NCBI GenBank assembly: GCA_902826155.1
Contig: CADEDU010000025.1
Location: 53,628-79,281 of the forward strand
Direction: 5' to 3'
DNA length: 25,654 bases
Source of the DNA: an uncultured beta proteobacterium
GTDB lineage: Bacteria > Pseudomonadota > Gammaproteobacteria > Burkholderiales > SG8-39
The translations under genes and the position numbers were made by a program. The notes below the pieces were generated by a model. That model was given only the letters and a program-made list of their open reading frames with translations. It ran no database searches and was not told where the DNA came from. Of this stretch, positions 1 through 6,693 are shown in pieces; position 1 is the first letter of the stretch; each line of letters opens with the position of its first letter.

Positions 1-15
1 GACATCACGCCATGA
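1..15 (+). CDS. 3' end of an upstream gene (last codons only)
   Basis: Reading from base 1 gives Asp-Ile-Thr-Pro then TGA at 13-15. The TGA shares an ATGA overlap with the ATG at 12-14 of the small-subunit gene. The same kind of overlap joins the next two genes at 539-542, so an upstream open frame translationally coupled to them is plausible. In this enzyme family the missing partner is the FAD-binding medium subunit (CoxM-like), but four codons cannot identify it. The frame could also be chance. Confidence 0.3.
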   Translation, partial: DITP

Positions 16-542
16 CCACCATCACCCTCACCGTCAACGGTGAACAGCACTCGGCGGATGCCGAACCGCGCCTGCTGCTCGCCGATTTCCTGCGCGAGAA
101 ACTGGGCCTCACCGGCACCCACGTCGGCTGCGAGCACGGCGTGTGCGGGGCGTGCACCGTGCATCTCAACGGTCAGGCGGCGCGCTCGTGTCTGATGTTC
201 GCAGTCCAGGCACAAGGCGCAACGATCGCGACGATCGAAGGGCTCGCCAGTGCCGATGGGACGATGCATCCGCTGCAGGCGTTGTTCGCCAAGCACCAGG
301 CACTGCAGTGCGGGTTCTGCACGCCGGGCATGCTGATGACCGCGCTCGATCTGGTCGCCACCCACGGCCCGATGACCGAAGCCCAGGTGCGTGAAGGCAT
401 GTCGGCGGTGCTGTGCCGCTGCACCGGCTACGCGGGGATGGTTGCCGCCGTTGTTGAGTACGCGGCATCGAAGCCGCTTGGTGAGTACGCGGCATCAAAG
501 CCGCTTGGTGAGTCCGCGGCATCGAAAGGAGCCAAGCCATGA
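12..542 (+). CDS. 2Fe-2S small subunit of a molybdenum hydroxylase (xanthine dehydrogenase / CoxS family)
   Basis: This 176-residue protein is the electron-transfer subunit of a xanthine-oxidase-family hydroxylase; it passes electrons from the molybdenum site of the large subunit to a flavin subunit. Both cluster-binding motifs are complete. C40, C45, C48 and C60 (CEHGVCGACTVHLNG) form the plant-ferredoxin-type N-terminal cluster. C100, C103, C135 and C137 (QCGFCTPGM, LCRCTGY) form the second. The core ends near residue 148, the usual family length. It is followed by an unusual tail made of two EYAASKPLG units plus a degenerate third, encoded by 27-bp tandem repeats. The stop overlaps the large-subunit ATG as ATGA, indicating translational coupling. 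The family is certain; the substrate cannot be read from this subunit. Confidence 0.93.
   Translation: MTTITLTVNGEQHSADAEPRLLLADFLREKLGLTGTHVGCEHGVCGACTVHLNGQAARSCLMFAVQAQGATIATIEGLASADGTMHPLQALFAKHQALQCGFCTPGMLMTALDLVATHGPMTEAQVREGMSAVLCRCTGYAGMVAAVVEYAASKPLGEYAASKPLGESAASKGAKP
456..533. repeat. 27-bp tandem repeat in the 3' end of the small-subunit gene
   Basis: Unit 1 is 456-482 and unit 2 is 483-509, differing at one base (G to A inside the ATCGAA loop). A third, degenerate unit runs from 510 and diverges after about 17 bases. Each full unit holds a small inverted repeat, GCGGC-ATCGAA-GCCGC, so the array can form serial hairpins. Because 27 is a multiple of three, it adds in-frame nonapeptides. 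The divergent end of the third unit supplies the AAAGGAG ribosome binding site of the next gene. Confidence 0.9.
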
Positions 543-2908
543 GCGATCCGCGCTGGGCGTTCGTCGGCAAGTCGGTCGCGCGCCGCGAAGACAAGCATCT
601 GCTGCTGGGCGAAGGCCAGTTCGTCGGCGACATGGTGCTGCCGCGCATGGCGCATGTGGCGTTTCTGCGCAGCCCGCTGCCGCACGCGCGCGTGAAGTCG
701 GTCGATCTGGCCGCGGCACGCGCGCTGCCCGGTGTGGTCGCGGCGTACTCCGGCCTCGATCTGCACAACGAGATCGGGCCGCTCGCCGGCATGCAGGTGG
801 TGATGCCCAAGGGCTGGCGCGAGCGGTTCGATCACAAAATCGAGATTCCCGGCCAGCCGCTGATCGCAATCGACAAGGCGCGCTATTGCGGCGAGTCGGT
901 GGCGCTGGTGGTGGCGCGCGATCGCTATCTGTGCGAAGACGCGATCGAGCTGATCGACGTCGATCTCGAAGCGCTGCCGCCGGTGGTCGACCCGTATGCC
1001 GCGCTCAAGCCCGGTGCAGCCATCGTGCATGAAGCGCTTAAATCGAATGAAGCCGGGTTCATCCGCACCACTAAAGGCCAGGGCGGCGCGGCAATGGACA
1101 AGGCACCGCGCCGGCTCAAGCGCAGCTTCACGATGCATCGTTACGCGGCCATGCCGATGGAATGCCGCGCAATCCTCGCCGACTACGATGCGCGCACCGA
1201 CAGCCTGACCATCTGGTCGTCGACGCAGGTCGTCCACTGGGTGCGCCGCGAAGTGGCGATGCTGTTGAAGATGCCCGAGGAGCGGGTGCGCTGCATCGCG
1301 CCCGATGTCGGCGGCGGCTTTGGCGGCAAGGGCCATGTGTATCCGGAAGATCTGATGGTGGCGTTTCTGGCCAAGCGGCTGCGCCGTCCGGTGAAATGGG
1401 TGGAAGACCGCCAGGAGCACATCGCCAACTCGGCCCATGCGCGCGATAACGTGCATGAACTGGAGATCGGCTTCGACGACAGCGGCCGCATCCACGCCAT
1501 CAAAGACAGCTTCGTGCTCGACTCGGGCGCGTACTCGCCGATCGGCACCACCTGCGCGGTGAACTCGATCGCGCATTCGATGGGCCCGTACGACATACCG
1601 CACCTGGAAGCCGAGGGCCGCGTCGTCATCACCAACAAGACGCCCAATGCGCCGTACCGCGGTGCCGGACGGCCCGAGATCGTGTTCGCGGTGGAGCGCG
1701 CGATCGATCTGGTAGCGCATGCGTGCGGACTGGAACCCACCGAGGTGCGCCTGCGCAACATGGTCACGCCCGAACGCATGCCGTTCGATGCAGGGCTGCC
1801 GTACCGCGACGGCGTGCCGATCAAGTACGACTCGGGCGACTACCCGAAGGCGCTGCGCCGCGCGATCGAGGAGTTGTGTCCCGCCAAGGCAGGCGGCCTC
1901 GATGCCTTCCGCAAACGGCAGGCCGATGCGCGCAAGCAGGGCCGCTATCTGGGCATCGGCTTCGGCTGCTATGTCGAAGGCACCGGCGTGGGTCCGTTCG
2001 AGGGCGCTTCGGTGCGCGTCGATCCGACAGGCATGGTGGTCGTGGCTACCGGCTCGTGCGCACAAGGTCAGGCGCACGAAACGATCTTCGCGCAGATCGC
2101 CGCGCAGAAATGGTGTGTGCCGCTGGAGCAAGTCGTGGTCACCGTCTCGGACACTGCCGCAGTGCCGATGGGCTACGGCACCATCGCCAGCCGCAGCGCG
2201 GTCACCGGCTCGGCGGCGTTGCTGCAGGCCAGCGACAAGGTGCAGGACAAGGTGTTGGCGGTCGCCTCGAACATGCTGGAGGCCGCTAGTGCCGATCTGG
2301 AGTTTCGCGATGGTGGCGTCGGCGTGAAGGGCGTGCCGAACATGCACGTCACGCTCAAGCAGATCGCGCAAGCGGCCAAGCCGGGTTGGGACCACAAGCG
2401 GCCCGAGGGCGTCGAAGCCGGACTGGAGGCCAATGCGTACTACGAGCCGCCGACGGTGACCTGGTCGTACGCCACCAACGCGGCGATTGTCGCGGTCGAT
2501 GCGAACACCGGCGCGATCACCATCGAGAAGTACGTGTCGGTGCACGACGCCGGCGTGCTGATCAATCCGGCCGTTGCCGAAAACCAGGTTCGCGGCGGAC
2601 TGGTGCAAGGCATCGGCGGCACGCTGTTCGAGGAGATCCGGTACGACGAGCACGGTCAGCTGCTCACCGGCAGCTTCATGGACTACCTCTTGCCCACCGC
2701 GAGCGACACCCCGCCGATCACCGTCATCCACCAGGAATCGCCCTCGCCACTCAATCCGCTCGGCGTGAAGGGCCTGGGCGAAGGAGGTGCGATCGCCCCG
2801 CCCGTGGTGATCGCCAACGCGGTGAGCGATGCGCTGCGCGCCTTCGGCGCGGAGTTCAATGCAACGCCGGTTCGATGGGAAGATTGTCTGCGGGCGATTC
2901 AGGGATAG
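539..2908 (+). CDS. Molybdopterin-binding large subunit, xanthine dehydrogenase / CoxL-like family
   Basis: This 789-residue catalytic subunit has the family's normal length and binds the molybdenum-pyranopterin cofactor to hydroxylate a carbon centre of an unidentified substrate. The N-terminal half (about 8-130) is the a/b-hammerhead domain, followed by the two molybdopterin domains. Seen directly: GGGFGGKG in the first Mo-cofactor domain, PYRGAGRPE at 372-380 in the active-site loop, and GLGEGG near the C terminus with the probable catalytic base E748. The loop lacks the AYxCSFR signature of form I CO dehydrogenase and resembles the 'form II' AYRGAGR type, so CO oxidation should not be assumed. 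The start is set by AAAGGAG at 525-531 and the ATGA overlap with the small subunit. No flavin subunit follows; if present it lies upstream of the window. Confidence 0.93.
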   Translation: MSDPRWAFVGKSVARREDKHLLLGEGQFVGDMVLPRMAHVAFLRSPLPHARVKSVDLAAARALPGVVAAYSGLDLHNEIGPLAGMQVVMPKGWRERFDHKIEIPGQPLIAIDKARYCGESVALVVARDRYLCEDAIELIDVDLEALPPVVDPYAALKPGAAIVHEALKSNEAGFIRTTKGQGGAAMDKAPRRLKRSFTMHRYAAMPMECRAILADYDARTDSLTIWSSTQVVHWVRREVAMLLKMPEERVRCIAPDVGGGFGGKGHVYPEDLMVAFLAKRLRRPVKWVEDRQEHIANSAHARDNVHELEIGFDDSGRIHAIKDSFVLDSGAYSPIGTTCAVNSIAHSMGPYDIPHLEAEGRVVITNKTPNAPYRGAGRPEIVFAVERAIDLVAHACGLEPTEVRLRNMVTPERMPFDAGLPYRDGVPIKYDSGDYPKALRRAIEELCPAKAGGLDAFRKRQADARKQGRYLGIGFGCYVEGTGVGPFEGASVRVDPTGMVVVATGSCAQGQAHETIFAQIAAQKWCVPLEQVVVTVSDTAAVPMGYGTIASRSAVTGSAALLQASDKVQDKVLAVASNMLEAASADLEFRDGGVGVKGVPNMHVTLKQIAQAAKPGWDHKRPEGVEAGLEANAYYEPPTVTWSYATNAAIVAVDANTGAITIEKYVSVHDAGVLINPAVAENQVRGGLVQGIGGTLFEEIRYDEHGQLLTGSFMDYLLPTASDTPPITVIHQESPSPLNPLGVKGLGEGGAIAPPVVIANAVSDALRAFGAEFNATPVRWEDCLRAIQG

Positions 2909-2986
2909 CGCGGCCCGCGCACGTAAATACTTCACACCCCTGGCGGTCAGAACCTAACAGGCCACGCTTCACGTCTTGACTAACTT

Positions 2987-3035
2987 CCTTGCAGGCCCGA
3001 TCCCCGCGGTGGGGACGGATCAAGCGCCTGCAAGG
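2987..3035 (+). promoter_or_regulatory. Long hairpin covering the ribosome binding site of the BTAD regulator
   Basis: CCTTGCAGGC (2987-2996) and GCCTGCAAGG (3026-3035) are perfect 10-bp inverted arms. Nested inside, GATCC (2999-3003) can pair with GGATC (3017-3021), with further C/G pairing towards the loop. The right arm contains most of AAGGA (3032-3036), which sits 8 nt before the GTG start at 3045. When folded, the RNA would mask the ribosome binding site. It could instead be a terminator for the preceding operon, but no T-tract follows. The structure is seen; the function is inferred. Confidence 0.55.
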
Positions 3036-3044
3036 AACGATGAC

Positions 3045-3833
3045 GTGAATGAACGGCTTCAATCGTATTGCGCCAGCAACGGCGCTGATCGCACGCCAAC
3101 GCGATCCGACGCTGCGCCAGTTGTGATTCGGACCCTCGGGCACTTCGACATTCGGGTGGATGGCGCTCCCGTGCTACCGCGCCGCATCCGCGTGAAGCCG
3201 GTCGAGCTGCTCAAGTGCGTACTCGCCGCAGGCCCCAATGGCGCCGCGCGCGAGCGACTTGGCGATGTCCTTTGGCCCGACGCCGACGGGGATGTGCAGC
3301 GCGTGCTCGAGATCAACGTGCACCGCCTGCGGCGCATGCTCGGCCGTCACGAGGCGATCATCGCTCTTAATGGCCGTGTCGGATTGAACTCCGCAATGTG
3401 CTGGGTCGATGCCGTCGCCTTCGAACAGGCCGCAGCGCAGGCGGAGCGTTCGATGCGGACCGACATCGAGCGGACGATGCACGCCATGTCGCTCTACGCG
3501 GGGCACTTCCTCGAGCATGAGCCCGATCACCCGTGGATTCTCCAGCAGCGCGAGCGGCTGCGCAGCCGGTTCGTCTCGATGGTCGAGCGCCTGGCACGGC
3601 AACTCGACGTCGATGCCGACACGCCCGCTGTAGTAGAGATCTATCGCTTCGCGGTGGCGCGCGATCCGGTCAACGAAACCTTCAACAGCGGCTTGATCGA
3701 GGCGTTGCATAGCGCCGGGCGCCGCGCCGAGGCAATCCTCGCATACCGGCGCTTCGAGCAGATGACGCGCGCGATCCATGGATCGGTGCCTTCCGAACGC
3801 ATGCGCCGGGTGTGGATGCTGCTGTGCATCTAG
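3045..3833 (+). CDS. Stand-alone winged-helix plus BTAD-domain transcriptional regulator (SARP/AfsR-like)
   Basis: This 262-residue protein has the two-domain layout of SARP-type activators. A winged-helix DNA-binding domain spans about 26-116, including LRVKP-type contacts, VLWPDADGD and NVHRLRRMLG. An all-helical bacterial transcriptional activation (BTAD) domain spans about 121-258, with FLEHEPDHPWILQQRERLR and AYRRFEQM. No ATPase or sensor domain is attached. The GTG at 3045 is preferred because AAGGA lies 8 nt upstream. A TTG at 2976 would give 285 residues but would translate through the hairpin and lacks a visible ribosome binding site. Such regulators are typical of actinobacterial secondary metabolism; in proteobacteria BTAD more often belongs to large ATPase regulators. 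The neighbouring ATP-grasp/GH84 genes are possible targets (inference). Confidence 0.85.
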   Translation: MNERLQSYCASNGADRTPTRSDAAPVVIRTLGHFDIRVDGAPVLPRRIRVKPVELLKCVLAAGPNGAARERLGDVLWPDADGDVQRVLEINVHRLRRMLGRHEAIIALNGRVGLNSAMCWVDAVAFEQAAAQAERSMRTDIERTMHAMSLYAGHFLEHEPDHPWILQQRERLRSRFVSMVERLARQLDVDADTPAVVEIYRFAVARDPVNETFNSGLIEALHSAGRRAEAILAYRRFEQMTRAIHGSVPSERMRRVWMLLCI

Positions 3834-3870
3834 CCGTGGTGGCTGGCGGTGTCGTCGATCGTGGCGGGGC

Positions 3871-3888
3871 CATCCTCTGCCGAGGATG
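3871..3888. terminator. Perfect 7-bp stem-loop after the BTAD gene
   Basis: CATCCTC (3871-3877) pairs with GAGGATG (3882-3888) around a 4-nt TGCC loop, 37 nt after the regulator's stop codon. There is no T-tract, so it may be a weak terminator, a transcript-end stabiliser or a palindromic protein site. Confidence 0.35.
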
Positions 3889-3904
3889 TGCTCACACCAA
3901 AGGA

Positions 3905-3954
3905 GTAGGCCACTTGGAGGGGCCGTTCGTAGGCGATTTGTAGGGGCCGGATTC
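3905..3954 (+). promoter_or_regulatory. 24-bp direct repeats upstream of the small secreted protein (candidate operator)
   Basis: Two adjacent similar blocks start with GTAGGC at 3905 and at 3929. They share the core TTGkAGGGGCCG (TTGGAG at 3914, TTGTAG at 3938), giving a 24-bp period. The array ends about 30 bp before the ATG at 3985. SARP-type regulators are known to bind short direct repeats upstream of target promoters, and a SARP-like gene lies directly upstream, so this is a candidate binding site. The 24-bp period differs from the classic 11- or 22-bp spacing. No convincing -10 box is placed. Confidence 0.45.
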
Positions 3955-3984
3955 CTAGCATGGCTGGGTCACCGAGGAGGCTCC

Positions 3985-4269
3985 ATGCGCATCCACCGGA
4001 AAGCCCTGCTACTTCATTGCGCGACGCTGATTGCATTGAGTGGGATCGTTTCGATCGCCATCGCCGCTCGCGGTTCGACCCTCGATGTCCAGGCACAGGG
4101 ATTGACCAGCCCGTCGGGCTCCGAGTCGGGCTTGTCGAGCGTCAAGTCCGATCACGCACGAGGCGATTCGTTCGTGCTGCCACTGCTGCCGTGGATGCTC
4201 GCCCTCTCACCCGATGCCGAGGATGCGCGCGTGCGAGTGAACGACTGGTCCTGTCGACCCGGGTGCTAG
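3985..4269 (+). CDS. Small putative secreted protein (94 aa), unknown function
   Basis: The ATG at 3985 follows GAGGAGG at 3974-3980. The N terminus looks like a Sec signal peptide: basic MRIHRK, a hydrophobic stretch to about residue 27, and a plausible cleavage site near AIA-ARG. The mature part of about 65 residues is Ser/Gly-rich, has a short hydrophobic patch at about 63-74 (FVLPLLPWML) and ends with two cysteines (SCRPGC), which could form a disulfide after export. I recognise no family. It lies between a BTAD regulator and an ATP-grasp ligase, so it may be a target or substrate of that cluster, but nothing in the sequence proves this. A longer in-frame start at 3778 would run inside the regulator gene and is unlikely. 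Confidence 0.5.
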   Translation: MRIHRKALLLHCATLIALSGIVSIAIAARGSTLDVQAQGLTSPSGSESGLSSVKSDHARGDSFVLPLLPWMLALSPDAEDARVRVNDWSCRPGC

Positions 4270-4274
4270 TCGTA

Positions 4275-4300
4275 GTCGGCTGCGGGCGCGGCCCGCCGAC
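4275..4300 (+). terminator. GC-rich bulged hairpin after the 94-aa gene
   Basis: GTCGGC (4275-4280) and GGGC (4284-4287) pair with GCCC and GCCGAC (4291-4300), leaving a 3-nt bulge and a 3-nt loop. It begins 5 nt after the TAG at 4267-4269. It lacks a T-tract, so termination is uncertain. It may instead separate expression of the small protein from the downstream ligase genes. Confidence 0.35.
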
Positions 4301-4387
4301 GATTGGATGGGGTGGATCCCGGCGAAGGTTCGGTAAGCTTCATGATTCCGAATCCGACGATCCCGGCGATTTCGACCGGCTCCCGCA

Positions 4388-5686
4388 GTGAAGCGATTGC
4401 TGTTGCTGTGCCCGACCGAACGCGAGCGCCGCGACCTGCCGGCGCTGGCCGCGCAACTGGGCATCGAGCTGGTGTTCGATGCCTTCGACGACGATTACTT
4501 CGATCGCGTCATCGCGCGGGCTGCGGCCGGCGTGCCAACGGCGGACGAACCCTTCGATCTGCTCGAACGTATCGAGCGCACGATTGAACACGCGCGGGCA
4601 ATCGGCGTCGATGGCGTCACCTCCGCGGTCGGCTATCCGGGCATGTCGGCGGTTGCGGCGATCCGTTCCCGGCTCGGATTGCCTGGACCGAATCTGCATG
4701 CAGTCCTGGCGTGTGAACACAAGTACTACTGTCGCGAGGCACAGGCGCGGCACGTGCCCGAAGCGGTAGCGCGATTCCGTCTGCTGGACGCAAGCGCCGT
4801 TGATGCCGCGGCTGACCCGTTCGGGTTTCCGGCGTTTCTGAAGCCGGTGAAGTCATGCATGTCGATGCGGGCATTCGTGGTGAACGATGCCCAAGCACTT
4901 GCACGTCTGGCGAAGAACGCAACGCTGCCTGCCGCGTTTGTCGAACCGTTCAACGCCCTGCTGCGTCGTGACACGCATTGGACGCTCGATGCTTCGGGGC
5001 TGTTGCTCGAAGAGCTGCTGCCCGGACAGCAGATTTCAGTCGAAGGCTACGCGCGCGGCGGGACTGCTCATGTGCTGGGCATCATCGATGCAGTGATGTT
5101 TCCGGACACTTACTCCTTCCAGCGCTTTCGCTACCCCTCGACGCTGCCGGCGGCGGTGCAATCGAGAGTGCGTGCGCTCGCCACGCGCTTCATCGAGGCG
5201 ATCGACTACGGTGATGCGATGTTCAACATCGAGATGATGTGGGATCCGCGCAGCGATCGACTCACCATCATCGAGGTCAATCCGAAGATCGCCTCGCAGT
5301 TTCCCGATCTGTTCGAGAAGGTCGACGGTTGCAGCACTTACACCACGCTGATGGAGTTGGCACTCGGTCTACCCGTTAGCTTTGCGCGCGGCAAAGGCCG
5401 GCATCGGGTCGCGGCAAGCTGCGTACTGCGCACGTTCGACGATCAACGGGTGAGGCGCATTCCCTCCGCTGAGGACATCGCGCGCGTGCAGACACGGTTT
5501 CCCGACGCACGGGTACAGATCCTGGCCAGGCCGGGCGAGCGGCTCTCGGAGAACCTGCAAGACCCGCACTCATACCGCTACGGACTCATCAATCTCGGTG
5601 CGCGCTCGGACGACGAGTTGCTCGAAATGTTCGAGTCGTGCCGGGCCATGCTGCCGTTCGAGATGTCGCCGTGCGCGTCTTCCTGA
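4388..5686 (+). CDS. ATP-grasp carboxylate-amine ligase 1
   Basis: This 432-residue protein carries an ATP-grasp fold of the carboxylate-amine/peptide ligase type (the BacD and carbamoyl-phosphate-synthase-like branch). Such enzymes activate a carboxylate as acyl-phosphate and couple it to an amine. Visible landmarks: a Rossmann-like pre-ATP domain (1-100), HKYYCREA near 111-118, the nucleotide-binding lysine in FLKPVKSC (K152), LLLEELLPGQQISVEG (206-220) contacting ATP, and the Mg-binding residues in FNIEMMWD (E282) and IIEVNPK (E296, N298). About 100 residues follow the core, forming the lid/C-terminal region. The GTG start at 4388 has no clear ribosome binding site; the 5' region holds a GATTCCGAATC palindrome (4344-4354). 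The 3' end overlaps ligase 2 by 16 nt. The substrate is unknown. Confidence 0.88.
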   Translation: MKRLLLLCPTERERRDLPALAAQLGIELVFDAFDDDYFDRVIARAAAGVPTADEPFDLLERIERTIEHARAIGVDGVTSAVGYPGMSAVAAIRSRLGLPGPNLHAVLACEHKYYCREAQARHVPEAVARFRLLDASAVDAAADPFGFPAFLKPVKSCMSMRAFVVNDAQALARLAKNATLPAAFVEPFNALLRRDTHWTLDASGLLLEELLPGQQISVEGYARGGTAHVLGIIDAVMFPDTYSFQRFRYPSTLPAAVQSRVRALATRFIEAIDYGDAMFNIEMMWDPRSDRLTIIEVNPKIASQFPDLFEKVDGCSTYTTLMELALGLPVSFARGKGRHRVAASCVLRTFDDQRVRRIPSAEDIARVQTRFPDARVQILARPGERLSENLQDPHSYRYGLINLGARSDDELLEMFESCRAMLPFEMSPCASS

Positions 5687-6693
5687 CGGTCAATCCGCTG
5701 CTGGTGCGCGGCGCGCGCTTCCAGACGGTGCGTTCGATGGTCACCGCGCTCGCCACGCAATGCGAGTTGATCGTCGTGCCGCTCGATCGCATCGATTTCA
5801 GGCGCGCACGCGTAACCGGATATCGGCGTGAGCATGGTGGCCGCTTTGCGTCGATCGGCTCGTTCGCCCCGCACGGCACGCTGTGGATCAACTACAGCGA
5901 CGGCTTCTATCTCGATCACGCTGCGCTCGGCTTCGCTTCGCCAGGCTTGTTCCTGCAGGCGCAGCACGATTTCTATGAATCGTTGCGAGCGCGGGGACAC
6001 GTGGCGCGCGTAATCAATACCGTGGCGGCCGAACGGGCGACACTCAAGCTCTGGCTGGAGCGATTCACTCGCGCGGACCTGCGTGTGATTCCGACGCATC
6101 GGCTGGCACGCCGAGCCAAGACCACGATGCAGCGCCGCCTTGCCGATCTACAGTCACGCTACGGCGCGCTGGTGGTCAAGCCGAATTGGGGTGGCGCCGG
6201 CCAGCAGGTCGTACGGCTCGATTCGCTCGCGTCGACCCGAACGTTTATCGAGGCAATCGACACACGCCTCACGCACCCTCTCGATGCGCTGTGCGTGCAA
6301 CCGCTCGTCGAGGGGCCCGAGAAACGCCTGTGGTTCGTCGGCGATACGTGCGTCGACGGGCGGATCATCGAACATCGGCCGCGACCATGGGACGGGGTCG
6401 GCACACGCTCGACCCGCATTGCGCGCTACTTCTACGACAAGCCCATTCAATCGAACGCCGCCCGCCCCCAGCGAGTGGCAGCACGGCAATTCGCGCGCGA
6501 CCTCGCCGCGGCGCAGGCGGTGTGGCGGCTCTCGGGCCTGGAGATCGGCTCGGTCGATTTCATCGGCGAGCAGATCAATGAACTGAACGGCTGCGGCACG
6601 ACCTTCACGCAGTACGACCGCTGGCATTGCGTGGCGGATGCGCGACCGCAGCTGGTGCGATGGCTACGTGATCAGGTGCGGTCAGCGTCGTGA
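5671..6693 (+). CDS. ATP-grasp ligase 2 (glutathione-synthetase/RimK-like)
   Basis: The chosen GTG at 5671 gives 340 residues and overlaps ligase 1 by 16 nt, implying coupled translation; a GTG at 5638 would add 11 residues. The architecture is that of the glutathione synthetase ATP-binding superfamily: an N-terminal substrate domain (VRVFLTVNPLLVRGARF, WINYSDGFYLDH), then the ATP-grasp core. That core has K170 in VVKPNWGGAG, an E-K-R triad at 217-219 (EGPEKRLWFVGD), and the metal-binding triplet D296, E304, N306 in GSVDFIGEQINELNG. Its sequence is clearly different from ligases 1 and 3, so it is not a recent duplicate. Likely reaction: ATP-dependent amide bond formation. Its 3' end overlaps ligase 3, on the other strand, by 12 bp. 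Confidence 0.87.
   Translation: MRVFLTVNPLLVRGARFQTVRSMVTALATQCELIVVPLDRIDFRRARVTGYRREHGGRFASIGSFAPHGTLWINYSDGFYLDHAALGFASPGLFLQAQHDFYESLRARGHVARVINTVAAERATLKLWLERFTRADLRVIPTHRLARRAKTTMQRRLADLQSRYGALVVKPNWGGAGQQVVRLDSLASTRTFIEAIDTRLTHPLDALCVQPLVEGPEKRLWFVGDTCVDGRIIEHRPRPWDGVGTRSTRIARYFYDKPIQSNAARPQRVAARQFARDLAAAQAVWRLSGLEIGSVDFIGEQINELNGCGTTFTQYDRWHCVADARPQLVRWLRDQVRSAS

Noticed and set aside
539..2908. Annotation as aerobic carbon monoxide dehydrogenase
   Set aside because: The active-site loop has PYRGAGR, not AYxCSFR, and the flavin subunit is not in the window.
428..2935. Long minus-strand open frame (835 codons) opposite the molybdopterin large subunit
   Set aside because: It is His/Arg-rich, has no recognisable domain and mirrors a clearly conserved plus-strand protein; long antisense frames are common in GC-rich genes.
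3985..4269. Small protein as a ribosomally made peptide precursor for the ATP-grasp ligases
   Set aside because: It has a Sec-type signal peptide and no core/leader repeats; ATP-grasp peptide-modifying systems act in the cytoplasm. Kept only as an unknown.
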